Source of the DNA: MFD01275-c22 sp963705885
GTDB taxonomy: Bacteria; Actinomycetota; Actinomycetes; JACCUZ01
Reading direction: 5' to 3'
Length of the DNA stretch: 64,000 nt
Assembly: GCA_963705885.1 (NCBI GenBank)
Contig: OY970120.1
Span: forward strand, 2,418,001-2,482,000
Positions 10,916 to 20,318 of the stretch are shown here, piece by piece. The notes beneath the pieces are model-generated. The model saw only the letters and a program-made list of their open reading frames with translations. It was not told the DNA's origin and ran no database searches. Positions within the stretch are counted from its first letter, which is position 1. The number at the start of each line of letters is the position of its first letter. Both the position numbers and the translations under genes were made by a program.

Positions 10916-12106
10916 ATGACCACGCCCACCCCCACCCCCGAGGACCGCTTCACGTTCGGCCTCTGGACGGTCGGATGGCAGGCCCGAGACCCCTTCGGCG
11001 ACGCGACCCGGCCGCCCATGGACCCCGTCGAGTCGGTGCACCGCCTCGCCGGGCTGGGGGCCTACGGCGTCACCTTCCACGACGACGACCTGATCCCGTT
11101 CGGGAGCGACGACACCACTCGCGACGACCACGTCAAGCGCTTCCGGCAGGCGCTGGACGAGACCGGGCTGGTCGTGCCGATGATGACCACGAACCTGTTC
11201 ACGCACCCCGTCTTCAAGGACGGCGGGCTCACCTCCAACGACCGCGGCATCCGCCGCTTCGCGCTGCGCAAGGTGATGCGCAACCTCGACCTCGCGGCCG
11301 AGATGGGCGCGTCCACCTACGTCTTCTGGGGCGGCCGCGAAGGCTCCGAGACCGACGCGGGCAAGGACGTGCGCGCGGCCCTCGACCGCTACCGGGAGGG
11401 CCTGGACCTGCTCGCGCAGTACGTCCTGGACCGCGGCTACGGGCTGCGGTTCGCCCTCGAGCCCAAGCCGAACGAGCCCCGCGGGGACATCCTGCTCCCG
11501 ACCGTCGGGCACGCGCTCGCCTTCATCTCCACCCTCGAGCACCACGAGATGGTCGGGGTGAACCCCGAGGTCGGTCACGAGCAGATGTCCAACCTGAACT
11601 TCGTGCACGGTGTCGCGCAGGCGCTGTGGCAGGGCAAGCTCTTCCACATCGACCTCAACGGCCAGCACGGCCCGAAGTTCGACCAGGACCTGGTGTTCGG
11701 CCACGGCGACCTGCTCAGCGCGTTCTTCCTCGTCGACCTGCTCGAGAACGGCGGCGCGCAGGGCGGCCGGGCCTACGACGGCCCGCGTCACTTCGACTAC
11801 AAGCCGATGCGCACCGAGGACATCGACGGTGTGTGGTCGTCAGCGGCGGCCAACATGCGGACGTACCTGCTGCTCAAGGAGCGGGCCGCGGCCTTCCGGG
11901 CGGACCCCGAGGTGCAGGCGGCCCTGGAGCGGAGCAAGGTCGGTGGGCTCTCGGTGCCGACCCTGGCCGAGGGCGAGTCGTACGCCGACCTGCTCGCCGA
12001 CCCGTCTGCCTACGAGTCCTTCGACGCGGATGCGGCAGCGGTGGCGGGATACGGCTTCGGCGCGCTCGACCAGCTCGCCGTCGAGCACGTCCTGGGCGCG
12101 CGCTGA
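10916..12106 (+). CDS. xylA: Xylose isomerase
   Basis: Converts D-xylose to D-xylulose in the cytoplasm with two divalent metals. 396 residues, matching the short class I enzymes of actinomycetes. Start ATG 10916 has GGAAGGA 8 nt upstream. Recognisable segments are FTFGLWTVGWQARDPFGD at the N-terminus, FHDDDLIPFG, the conserved ALEPKPNEPRGD, and HIDLNGQHGPKFDQD with metal-binding residues. It lies 22 bp after the ROK regulator, and its stop codon region merges with the xylulokinase start. Confidence 0.97.
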   Translation: MTTPTPTPEDRFTFGLWTVGWQARDPFGDATRPPMDPVESVHRLAGLGAYGVTFHDDDLIPFGSDDTTRDDHVKRFRQALDETGLVVPMMTTNLFTHPVFKDGGLTSNDRGIRRFALRKVMRNLDLAAEMGASTYVFWGGREGSETDAGKDVRAALDRYREGLDLLAQYVLDRGYGLRFALEPKPNEPRGDILLPTVGHALAFISTLEHHEMVGVNPEVGHEQMSNLNFVHGVAQALWQGKLFHIDLNGQHGPKFDQDLVFGHGDLLSAFFLVDLLENGGAQGGRAYDGPRHFDYKPMRTEDIDGVWSSAAANMRTYLLLKERAAAFRADPEVQAALERSKVGGLSVPTLAEGESYADLLADPSAYESFDADAAAVAGYGFGALDQLAVEHVLGAR

Positions 12107-13527
12107 CCGGGTCGGGGGCGACGCTCGTCGCCGGCGTCGACTCCTCGACGCAGTCGTGCAAGGTCGTCGTGCGCGACGCGACGACGGGTGCGCTGGTGAG
12201 GGAGGGCCGTGCCTCCCACCCCGACGGGACCGAGGTGCACCCCGGCGCGTGGTGGTCGGCGCTGACCGAGGCGGTGGACGCCGCGGGGGGCCTCGACGAC
12301 GTGACCGGGATGTCGGTCGGCGGCCAGCAGCACGGCATGGTCGTGCTCGACGAGTCGGGCGAGGTCGTACGACCGGCGCTGCTGTGGAACGACACGCGCT
12401 CGGCCGGCAGCGCCCGGGACCTGCTCGGCGAGCTCGGTGGGCCGCAGGCCTGGGCCGACGCGGTCGGCCTGGTGCCGGTCGCCTCCTTCACCGTCACCAA
12501 GCTGCGGTGGCTCGCCGAGCACGAGCCCGATCCGGCCGCTCGGGTGGCGGCGGTGTGCCTGCCCCACGACTGGCTGACCTGGCGACTTGCGGGCGACGCC
12601 TCGCTCGAGGCGCTGCGCACCGACCGCAGCGACGCGAGCGGGACGGGCTACTGGTCGGCGGCGACCGGGGGCTACCGGCCGGACCTGCTCGAGCTCGGGT
12701 TCGGCCGGCCGCTGCGCGTGCCGGTCGTGCTGGGGCCGCACGACCCGGCCGGCGTTACCGGTCGGGGCGCAGTGCTCGGGCCGGGCGCGGGGGACAACGC
12801 CGCCGCGGCGCTCGGGGTCGGGGCGCGGCCGGGCGACGTCGTCGTGTCGGTGGGCACGTCCGGCGTGGTGAGCGCCGTCGCCGAGCGGCCGGCAGCCGAC
12901 CCCACGGGGACCGTCGCCGGCTTCGCTGACGCCACCGGCCGGTTCCTGCCGCTGGTCGCGACGCTGAACGCGTCGCGGGTGCTCGACGCGGCCGCCCGGG
13001 TGCTCGGCGTCGACCACGCCGAGCTCTCGCGCCTCGCGCTGTCGGCGCCGCCGGGCGCGGGAGGGATGGTTCTGGTCCCCTACCTGGAGGGGGAGCGGAC
13101 GCCCAACCGACCCGACGCGACGGGGGCGGTTCACGGGCTGTCGCTTGCGACCGCGACGCCGGCCCACCTCGCCCGGGCGGCGGTCGAGGGCCTGCTGTGC
13201 GGGCTCGCCGACGGGCTGGACGCGATCCTCGCCCAGGGCGCGAGGGTCGACCGGGTGCTGCTCGTCGGCGGCGGTGCCCGCTCGGAGGCGCTGCGCACGC
13301 TGGCGCCCGCCGTGCTCGGCCGCCCGGTGGTCGTGCCGCCGCCGGGGGAGTACGTCGCCAACGGGGCCGCCCGCCAGGCCGCGTGGGTCCTGTCGGGGGC
13401 TGACGAGCCGCCGGACTGGCAGGTGTCCGGGGCGGGAGGTGCGACGCTCTTCGAGGCCGACCCCGAGCCGGCGGTGCGCGAGCGGTACGCCGAGGTACGG
13501 GAGATGACCGCCGACAGGCCGGCCTGA
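12103..13527 (+). CDS. xylB: Xylulokinase with no ordinary start codon
   Basis: Phosphorylates D-xylulose to xylulose 5-phosphate for the pentose phosphate pathway. FGGY-family kinase: VAGVDSSTQSCKVVVRDA at the N-terminus, GGQQHGMVVLD, WNDTRS, then the second ATPase lobe with GDNAAAALGVGA and LLVGGGARSEALR. Between the xylA stop and this N-terminus there is no in-frame ATG, GTG or TTG. The next GTG (near 12169) falls after the phosphate-binding segment. CTG 12103 overlapping the xylA stop as CTGA is the most economical start, giving 474 residues. Confidence 0.9.
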   Translation: MTGSGATLVAGVDSSTQSCKVVVRDATTGALVREGRASHPDGTEVHPGAWWSALTEAVDAAGGLDDVTGMSVGGQQHGMVVLDESGEVVRPALLWNDTRSAGSARDLLGELGGPQAWADAVGLVPVASFTVTKLRWLAEHEPDPAARVAAVCLPHDWLTWRLAGDASLEALRTDRSDASGTGYWSAATGGYRPDLLELGFGRPLRVPVVLGPHDPAGVTGRGAVLGPGAGDNAAAALGVGARPGDVVVSVGTSGVVSAVAERPAADPTGTVAGFADATGRFLPLVATLNASRVLDAAARVLGVDHAELSRLALSAPPGAGGMVLVPYLEGERTPNRPDATGAVHGLSLATATPAHLARAAVEGLLCGLADGLDAILAQGARVDRVLLVGGGARSEALRTLAPAVLGRPVVVPPPGEYVANGAARQAAWVLSGADEPPDWQVSGAGGATLFEADPEPAVRERYAEVREMTADRPA

Positions 13528-13666
13528 CCCGACGTCAGCGCGACTCGCGACGGGTTTCCGCCGGTATGCCCGAAGGAGTGCTCTCGACGCGACCGGCCAC
13601 CTGCGGCAGGGTGGGGAGGTCGTCAGCTGATGTTCTCGGGACGGGGCCGAGCAGGGAGGATCGACA

Positions 13667-15503
13667 ATGTCCAGGTCTGCCACGTACCCCACCCCGGTCA
13701 GTGCACGAACCGGGCGGCGCCGTCGCCGGGTCGCCGTCGCGGCCGCCCTGCTCATGGCGACCAGCTCCCTCGCCCTCTCCGCCGCCCCCGCCCACGCGAC
13801 GGGCGAGGGGAACAAGAAGGGGCACGAGCGGGAGAAGGACCACAAGGGGGACCAGGGCGGGAAGCGTGGGCGGCTGGTCGACCTGCAGCTGCTGGCGTTC
13901 AACGACTACCACGGGCATCTCGAGGCAAGCACACCCGGCGCGGTCGCCGGCGCTGCCGCTGGTGGCGCCGAGTACCTCTCCGCCAAGCTCGACGAGCTCA
14001 GGGACGGCCACAAGTACAGCCTCACCGTGGCGGCCGGTGACCTCATCGGCGGTTCGCCGGCCTTCTCCGGACTGTTCCACGACGAGCCGTCCGTGGAGTC
14101 CCTGAACGCGATGGACCTCGACATCTCCGGCGTCGGCAACCACGAGTTCGACGAGGGCGTGACCGAGCTGCTCCGTATGCAGAACGGCGGCTGTCACCCC
14201 GTCGACGGCTGCTACTTCCCCGATGAGCCCTTCTCCGGCGCCGACTTCCAGTGGCTGGCCGCCAACGTCGTCAACGAGGAGACCGGCAAGACGCCCCTGC
14301 CGCCGTACAAGATCGAGAAGGTCAAGGGCGTCCAGGTCGGCTTCATCGGCATGACGCTCGAGGCCACCGACACCCTGGTCGCCGCCGCCGGGATCCAGGG
14401 GTACGACTTCCTCGACGAGGCGAGGACGGCGAACGCGCTCGTCCCGATCCTGAAGAAGAAGAAGGTCGAGGCGATCGTCGTGCTGCTGCACGAGGGCGGG
14501 TCGCAGACTCCGCCTCCCGGTGACGTCGACGCCTGCGTCGGCATCACCGGCCCGATCGTGGCGATCAACGATGCCCTCGACCCCGAGATCGACGCGATGA
14601 TCACCGGCCACACGCACCTGCCCTACAACTGCGTCCTGCCCGACGCCGCGGGACGGCCGCGCATCGTCACCAGCGCCTACTCGTTCGGCCGGGTGGTGTC
14701 CGAGGTCGACCTCGTCCTGGACAAGAAGACCAAGGACGTGCGCCGTGACCTGAGCACGGCCACGAACCACCCCGTGATCCAGGCGGACCTGACGCCCGAC
14801 CCGGCGCTCACCGAGATCATCGACGAAGTGGCAGCCGCTCTTCGACGCGTCGGGGAACACACCGGTCGGCACGATCACCGCCGACATCAACCGCGGTGGC
14901 ACCCCGCCCGGGACCGACCGCGGTGTCGAGTCGTCGGCCGGCAACCTGGTCGCCGACGCCCAGCTGTGGGCCACGTCGTCCAACTGTCGCCGATGTCGCG
15001 TTCATGAACCCGGGCGGGGTCCGGTCCGACCTCACCTTCGCGGCATCGGGCAGCGAAGGCGACGGGGTGGTCACCTTCGGTGAGGCGTTCACGTTCCAGC
15101 CCTTCGGCAACACCCTGGTCACCTACGAGATGACCGGTGCACAGATCATCGACGTGCTCGAGGAGCAGTGCCAGCCGGCCGGCTCGAGCCGCCCGTTCCT
15201 GCACCTCGGCGTCTCCGACGGGCTTCACCTACGACCTCGCCAAGACCATCGTGGCCGGTGACTGCACCTCCGTCACGGTGAGCAACGTGGAGCTGAACGG
15301 CGTGCCGCTCGATCCCGACCGGGACCTACAGCGTGACGGTGAACAACTTCCTCGCCGACGGTGGTGACAACTTCACCACGCTGGGGACGATCACCACCCC
15401 CAGGCTCGACGGCGGCGACGACCTGCAGGCCCTCGTCAACTACCTCGGCACCTTCAGCCCGGTGGCCCCGCCAGGCACCGACCGGGTCGACGAGCTGCCC
15501 TGA
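13667..15503 (+). pseudogene. Secreted 5'-nucleotidase/metallophosphatase broken by four +1 frameshifts
   Basis: The intact 5' part (13667 to about 14825) encodes a Sec signal (cleavage near AHATG), a Lys-rich linker and a calcineurin-like phosphatase domain: LLAFNDYHGHLE, AAGDLIGGSPAFSG, GVGNHEFDEG, and ITGHTHLPYN. The 5'-nucleotidase C-terminal domain follows in pieces: frame 0 (KWQPLFDASGNTPVG), frame 1 (VAFMNPGGVRSDLTF), frame 2 (FTYDLAKTIVAGDCTS), then frame 0 (TYSVTVNNFLADGGDNF) to TGA 15501-15503. The single-base gains map near 14825, 14985, 15220-15223 and 15321-15323. Protein similarity is well kept between breaks. Either the copy is newly inactivated or the assembly has indel errors. 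Confidence 0.85.
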
Positions 15504-15517
15504 GGGGTCTCCGGCGG

Positions 15518-15551
15518 CCGGCTGGCGACCCTGCGGAGGGTCGCCGGCCGG
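15518..15551 (+). terminator. Hairpin terminator after the nucleotidase gene
   Basis: CCGGCTGGCGACCC (15518-15531) pairs with GGGTCGCCGGCCGG (15538-15551), giving 13 Watson-Crick pairs plus one G-U around a 6-nt loop, 14 bp after the stop. It lacks a T-run, as is common in high-GC actinobacteria. Confidence 0.7.
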
Positions 15552-15668
15552 GACGGGGCCCGGCGTCGTGCTCTACTTCGCCTACGGTCGGCGCAGGAGC
15601 CGGGAGGGCACCGAGACGTGCGAGGAGGACCAGGTGGGCCGGCGCGAGCCCGAGGCGAGACCGAGCCG

Positions 15669-16040
15669 GTGAGCCGTTCGGTCGTCCCGCCGGGCTGGCC
15701 GGACCAGGTCCGCCCGCCCGGCTCGCCCGACTGGGAGCGCACCGCGGCGGGCTGGCTGTTCGACCTCTGCCCGCCCGACTACCGGGCCCACGAGGTGCTG
15801 CGGCGGCACCCGGTGGTCCTGGCCCGGTTCGCCACCCACCACGTGCAGGCCGGCATCGACGCTGCCCGGCGCGGGCTCAGCACGGTCCGCGACGACCTGC
15901 GCGAGGTGGCCGACGCGCAGACGGTGGCGGCCGCCGTCGCGGCCTACGAGCGGGAGGGCGCCCGGCTCGTCGTCACGCTGCGTGCCGTCGGCCTCGTCGA
16001 GGAGGCCCTGCGCGGACGGCGGTTCGTGGCACGGCTGTGA
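15669..16040 (+). CDS. Conserved hypothetical protein upstream of dxs
   Basis: 123 residues from GTG 15669 (a longer GTG start at 15618 is possible). The core (PPGWPDQVRPPGSPDWERTA, then a helical stretch ending in VTLRAVGLVEEALRGRRFV) looks like a small soluble all-helical protein. It carries no signal peptide and no motif I can name. Codon use matches the neighbours and it is co-directional with dxs 140 bp downstream. I recall small proteins of this type beside actinobacterial dxs genes, but no function can be stated. Confidence 0.7.
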   Translation: MSRSVVPPGWPDQVRPPGSPDWERTAAGWLFDLCPPDYRAHEVLRRHPVVLARFATHHVQAGIDAARRGLSTVRDDLREVADAQTVAAAVAAYEREGARLVVTLRAVGLVEEALRGRRFVARL

Positions 16041-16179
16041 CGCCGGACACGCCGGGGACCCGCGGCAGGCTGATCGGGAGGCATCCGGACCGCGGGTCCG
16101 CGCCGAACCACCCGTAGACTCGGCCCTCGGCGACCGCCGGGCCGGGCGGTTGTGAGGCGAGGGAAGGACTCGGCTGGCG

Positions 16180-18084
16180 ATGGGTCTGCTGGAGACGATC
16201 CGCGAGCCCCGTGACCTCAGGCGTCTCGACCGCGCGCAGCTCGAGGCGCTGGCCGAGGAGATCCGCGACTTCCTGGTCACGTCGGTGTCGCGCACCGGGG
16301 GACACCTCGGTCCGAACCTCGGCGCGGTCGAGCTGACGCTGGCCCTGCACCGCGTCTTCGACTCCCCGCACGACCGCATCCTGTGGGACACCGGCCACCA
16401 GGCGTACGTCCACAAGATCGTCACCGGGCGGGCCGGTCGCTTCGACAGCCTGCGTCAGAAGGGCGGCCTCTCGGGCTACCCGAGCCAGGCCGAGTCCGAG
16501 CACGACGTCATCGAGAACTCCCACGCCTCGACCGCGCTGTCCTACGCCGACGGTCTCGCGAAGGCCTTCCAGCTGCGCGGTGAGCACGACCGGCACGTCG
16601 TGGCCGTGGTCGGCGACGGCTCGCTGACCGGCGGGATGGCGTGGGAGGCGATCAACAACATCGCCGCCGACCACACCCGCCGGCTGGTCATCGTGGTCAA
16701 CGACAACGAGCGGTCCTACGCCCCGACCATCGGTGGCCTCGCCCACCACCTGGCGACGCTGCGCACGACGCGCGGCTACGAGCGCTTCCTGGAGTGGGGC
16801 AAGCAGGTGCTCGGACGCACGCCGGTCGTCGGGCCGCCGCTGTTCGAGGCGCTGCACGGGGTGAAGAAGGGGCTCAAGGACATCGTCGCCCCGCAGGGGA
16901 TGTTCGAGGACCTCGGCCTGAAGTACGTCGGCCCGGTCGACGGCCACGACCTCGACGCCGTGGAGCACGCGCTGTCGAGGGCCCGCGCCTACGGCGGGCC
17001 GGTGCTCGTGCACTGCATCACCCGCAAGGGGCTGGGCTACAAGCACGCCGAGGACGACGACGCCGACAACTTCCACGGCATCGGCGTCATCGACCCGGAG
17101 ACCGGGCAGCCGCTGGCCGCCGCCGGCACCGGCTGGACGAGCGTGTTCGCCGACGAGATGGTGGCACTCGGGCGCGACCGTCCCGACGTCGTGGGCATCA
17201 CCGCCGCGATGCTCATCCCGGTGGGGCTCGACCGGTTCGCCGAGCAGTTCCCGGACCGGGTCTTCGACGTCGGCATCGCCGAGCAGCACGCCGCGACGTC
17301 GGCGGCCGGTCTCGCGATCGGCGGTCTGCACCCGGTCGTCGCGGTCTACGCCACGTTCCTGAACCGGGCGTTCGACCAGGTGCTCATGGACGTCGCGCTG
17401 CACCGGTGCGGCGTCACGTTCGTGCTCGACCGGGCCGGCGTCACCGGTGACGACGGGGCCAGCCACAACGGCATGTGGGACATGGCGTTCCTGCAGGCGG
17501 TGCCCGGCCTGCGCATCGCCGCGCCGCGTGACGCGGTGACCTTGCGCGCGCTCCTGCGCGAGGCCGTGGCCGTCGAGGACGCACCGACCGTCGTTCGGTT
17601 CCCCAAGGGTGCCGTCGGGGCCGACGTCGTCGCGGTCGACCGTGTCGGTGACGTCGACGTGCTCCGGCGGGCCGAGCGCGCTGACGTGCTGCTGGTCTCG
17701 GTCGGCGCGATGGCCGAGACCTGTCTCGAGGTCGCCGACCGCTGTGCGCAGCAGGGCATCGGGGTGACGGTGGTCGACCCGCGCTGGGTCAAGCCGGTGC
17801 CGGGCGAGGTCGTCGAGATGGCGGCAGCGGCCCGCGCGGTGGTCGTCGTCGAGGACGGCCTGCGCGGCGGCGTCTCCGGCGCGGTCGCCCAGGCGCTGCG
17901 CGACGCCCGGGTCGCGACGCCGATGCGTGACTTCGGCATCCCCCTGCGGTTCCTCGACCACGCCAAGCGGTCCGAGATCCTGGCCGAGATCGGGCTCACC
18001 GCCCAGGACATCGCCCGGGACATCGTCGAGACCGTGTCCGGGCTCGAGGGGCGGCTGGAGCAGCAGCACAGCGTTCCCGACTGA
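16180..18084 (+). CDS. dxs: 1-deoxy-D-xylulose-5-phosphate synthase
   Basis: First step of the MEP isoprenoid pathway: condenses pyruvate and glyceraldehyde 3-phosphate using thiamine diphosphate. 634 residues from ATG 16180 with GGGAAGGA upstream. Expected landmarks are all present: HLGPNLGAVELTLALH, WDTGHQAYVHKIVTGR, the ThDP motif GDGSLTGGMAWEAINN with VVNDNERSYAPTIGG, then the transketolase pyrimidine domain with DVGIAEQHAATSAAG and FLNRAFDQVLMDVALH, and the C-terminal domain. A full-length, apparently functional enzyme. Confidence 0.97.
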   Translation: MGLLETIREPRDLRRLDRAQLEALAEEIRDFLVTSVSRTGGHLGPNLGAVELTLALHRVFDSPHDRILWDTGHQAYVHKIVTGRAGRFDSLRQKGGLSGYPSQAESEHDVIENSHASTALSYADGLAKAFQLRGEHDRHVVAVVGDGSLTGGMAWEAINNIAADHTRRLVIVVNDNERSYAPTIGGLAHHLATLRTTRGYERFLEWGKQVLGRTPVVGPPLFEALHGVKKGLKDIVAPQGMFEDLGLKYVGPVDGHDLDAVEHALSRARAYGGPVLVHCITRKGLGYKHAEDDDADNFHGIGVIDPETGQPLAAAGTGWTSVFADEMVALGRDRPDVVGITAAMLIPVGLDRFAEQFPDRVFDVGIAEQHAATSAAGLAIGGLHPVVAVYATFLNRAFDQVLMDVALHRCGVTFVLDRAGVTGDDGASHNGMWDMAFLQAVPGLRIAAPRDAVTLRALLREAVAVEDAPTVVRFPKGAVGADVVAVDRVGDVDVLRRAERADVLLVSVGAMAETCLEVADRCAQQGIGVTVVDPRWVKPVPGEVVEMAAAARAVVVVEDGLRGGVSGAVAQALRDARVATPMRDFGIPLRFLDHAKRSEILAEIGLTAQDIARDIVETVSGLEGRLEQQHSVPD

Positions 18085-18122
18085 GCCTCCGGGCAGCCCT
18101 CACCGAAGGGAGGCAGGTCTGC

Positions 18123-19388
18123 ATGGGACTGCAGGACCTGCTGGTCGTCGCCCTGTTCGTCGTGGCGTACGGCCTGGTCTCGGGCCGGCTCCAGGGAACG
18201 CCCGTCACGCCCCCGATGGTCTTCGTCGGGTTCGGGCTCGTCGCCGGCCCGGCGTCGCTCGGGCTGGTGGAGCTGGACCTCGACAACGAGGCCGTGCGGG
18301 TGCTGGCCGAGGCCACGCTGGTCCTGGTCCTGTTCACCGACGCCGCGCGGATCGACCTGCGCGTGCTGCGCCGGGAGTACCACCTGCCGGCCCGTCTGCT
18401 CGGCGTCGGCCTTCCCCTCACCGTCCTGCTCGGCTCCCTCGTGGCGCTCGCGGTGCTCGACGGTCTCGAGCTGTGGGAGGCGGTGGTGCTCGCCGCGGTG
18501 CTCGCCCCCACCGACGCCGCCCTGGGACAGGTGGTCGTGGACTCCGAGGAGGTCCCGCTGCGGGTCCGGCAGGGGCTCAACGTCGAGAGCGGGCTCAACG
18601 ACGGCATCGCGCTCCCGCTCGTGACCGTCCTCGTCGCGGCCGCGGCCAGCGCGGAGGACCTCGGAGGGCCCGGGTCTTGGGGCGTGTTCGCCGCCGAGCA
18701 GGTCGGCTACGGCGTCCTCGCCGGGCTGCTCGTCGGCGCGCTCGGCGGACGCCTGGTCGACGTCGCGACCCGGCGCGCGTGGATGAGCGAGACGTTCCGG
18801 CAGGTGTCCACGCTGGCCGTCGCCGCGGCGGCGTACGGGCTGTCCGAGACGCTCGGCGGCAACGGGTTCATCGCCGCGTTCACCGCCGGCCTCGCGTTCG
18901 GCAGCGTCGCGCGCGGGTCCTGCCAGGGCGTCTACGCGTTCACCGAGGAGGAGGGCCAGCTGCTGACGCTGCTCACCTTCCTCGTGTTCGGTGCCGCCGT
19001 CGTCGGACCGCGGCTGGACGAGCTGACCTGGCCGGTGGTGGCCTATGCCGGGCTGAGCCTCACGGTCGTCCGGATGCTGCCGGTGGCCGTGAGCCTGGTC
19101 GGGACGCGGATGCGCGCCGACACGGTGCTGTTCATCGGCTGGTTCGGACCACGGGGGCTGGCCTCGATCCTGTTCGGACTGCTCGTGGTCGAGGAGTCCG
19201 GGGTCAGGGGAGCGGACACGATCTTCCTCGTCGTCGGCTGCACCGTTCTGCTCAGCGTTCTCGCTCACGGGGTGACGGCCGCCCCGGCCGCGCGCCTCTA
19301 CGCCCGGCGGGTCGCCGCCCACCGGGTCAGCCGGCCGGCGATGCCCGAGCTCGAGGACGCCACCCACATCCGCACCCGCACGGGCTGA
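18123..19388 (+). CDS. CPA1-type sodium(cation)/proton antiporter
   Basis: 421 residues with about twelve hydrophobic segments. The CPA1 core motifs are visible: APTDAALGQVVVDSEEVP and LNVESGLNDGIALP, where the Asp pair of the ND-type ion site lies, plus GNGFIAAFTAGLAFG. It should exchange Na+ or another cation for protons at the membrane; specificity cannot be read. It lies 38 bp downstream of dxs with GGGAGG before the start, and may share its transcript. Confidence 0.88.
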   Translation: MGLQDLLVVALFVVAYGLVSGRLQGTPVTPPMVFVGFGLVAGPASLGLVELDLDNEAVRVLAEATLVLVLFTDAARIDLRVLRREYHLPARLLGVGLPLTVLLGSLVALAVLDGLELWEAVVLAAVLAPTDAALGQVVVDSEEVPLRVRQGLNVESGLNDGIALPLVTVLVAAAASAEDLGGPGSWGVFAAEQVGYGVLAGLLVGALGGRLVDVATRRAWMSETFRQVSTLAVAAAAYGLSETLGGNGFIAAFTAGLAFGSVARGSCQGVYAFTEEEGQLLTLLTFLVFGAAVVGPRLDELTWPVVAYAGLSLTVVRMLPVAVSLVGTRMRADTVLFIGWFGPRGLASILFGLLVVEESGVRGADTIFLVVGCTVLLSVLAHGVTAAPAARLYARRVAAHRVSRPAMPELEDATHIRTRTG

Positions 19389-19391
19389 CGG

Positions 19392-19408
19392 CGCTGGTCG
19401 GGCCAGCG
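19392..19408. terminator. Small hairpin between convergent genes
   Basis: CGCTGG (19392-19397) and CCAGCG (19403-19408) pair around TCGGG, in the 34-bp space between the antiporter gene and the convergent hypothetical gene. It may act as a terminator in both directions. Confidence 0.45.
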
Positions 19409-19422
19409 GGCCACAGGGCGGA

Positions 19423-20262
19423 TTAGCGGAAGAGCACGTCGCGCAGGTGCGGTGGGTCGGCTGCCTTGTCGCGCAGGACGATCTCGGCGGGCCGTCCGCC
19501 TTCAGGTGCCATCGTGACCTCGTCGACCGTGAGCAGCAGCGGCCGGTCGAACCCCCGCTCCTCGGCTGCGGTCGCGGCAGCCGCGGCGGCGGTGAACGCG
19601 GGGTCGATGCGCGTGAGGTCGAGCCAGCCGCGGCGGCGCATGGGCACGGCCGCCGCGCGCATGCCCGTGGCGTCACCGCCGCACAGGGCCTCGCGCAGCG
19701 CCCGGGACCCGAGCAGGGTCACGACGTCGCAGTCGCCGATGGGCCGCATCACGGGGTTGGCCGCCAGTCGCTGGGCGGCCAGGGCACCCATCCGCTCGAG
19801 GTAGTCGCGGGCCACCGGCCACCACGGCAGGGGGTCGATCCCTGCGGCATCGAGCGCACCCTGCGGGATGACGACGACCTCGTCGGGGTCGTTGCCTACG
19901 CCGACGAAGCCGAAGCCCAGGTCCATCACGTCGCCGAGGACGCGGTGGCGCACCCAGTCCAGGCCCGGGTGCAGCGGGTGGTCGACGGGCAGGCCGACCG
20001 GGCGGGCCAGCCCGCGCAGGTGGTCGGGGTGGGTGTCAGCGGCGATCCGGCGGCCGCGCAGCCACATCCCGACCCGGGCGCGGGCGAGCTCGTCGGCCGG
20101 GTCGGCCCCGGCCAGGGCGCGGCGCAGCTCCAGCCAGCTCACCTCGACCGGGATGTCCCCGGTCAGCAGGACCCCGTCGTCCATCGGCACGATGTCGACG
20201 TCGTCGAGCACGGACACGGCCAGGGCGACGTGACGCAGCTCGAGCGAGTCCGGAGCACGCAT
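19423..20262 (-). CDS. Conserved hypothetical protein
   Basis: 279 residues from ATG 20262 (MRAPDSLELRHVALAVSVLD). I chose this start because TACCGT sits 6 nt upstream, like other leaderless starts in this window. The protein is soluble with no signal peptide. Segments include DFGFVG-like VMDLGFGFVGVGNDPDEVVV and IGDCDVVTLLGSRALREALC. The mixed alpha/beta composition and even charge suggest a cytoplasmic protein. I recognise no family and propose no function. It is transcribed away from the ArsR/SRPBCC cluster, with a hairpin between them. Confidence 0.7.
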   Translation of the reverse strand: MRAPDSLELRHVALAVSVLDDVDIVPMDDGVLLTGDIPVEVSWLELRRALAGADPADELARARVGMWLRGRRIAADTHPDHLRGLARPVGLPVDHPLHPGLDWVRHRVLGDVMDLGFGFVGVGNDPDEVVVIPQGALDAAGIDPLPWWPVARDYLERMGALAAQRLAANPVMRPIGDCDVVTLLGSRALREALCGGDATGMRAAAVPMRRRGWLDLTRIDPAFTAAAAAATAAEERGFDRPLLLTVDEVTMAPEGGRPAEIVLRDKAADPPHLRDVLFR

Positions 20263-20268
20263 GGATCG

Positions 20269-20274
20269 ACGGTA
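20269..20274 (-). promoter_or_regulatory. -10-like hexamer TACCGT of a leaderless start
   Basis: On the minus strand TACCGT lies 6 nt before the ATG at 20262. The hexamer and spacing match the start at 33745. Confidence 0.5.
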
Positions 20275-20293
20275 CCCACCTGAGGCGCTCGGA

Positions 20294-20318
20294 GACTCAC
20301 CCATGAGGGTGAGTCACC
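20294..20318. terminator. Perfect 9-bp inverted repeat, possible terminator or operator
   Basis: GACTCACCC (20294-20302) and GGGTGAGTC (20307-20315) are perfect complements around ATGA. A second overlapping palindrome GGTGAGTCACC lies at 20308-20318. It sits between the end of the minus-strand SRPBCC gene and the start of the hypothetical gene, so it could end the former transcript or bind a regulator of the latter. Confidence 0.6.

Noticed and set aside
14825..15325. Programmed ribosomal frameshifting in the nucleotidase
   Set aside because: Four shifts in a row without slippery heptamers or stop codons at the shift points do not fit programmed recoding; error or decay is simpler.
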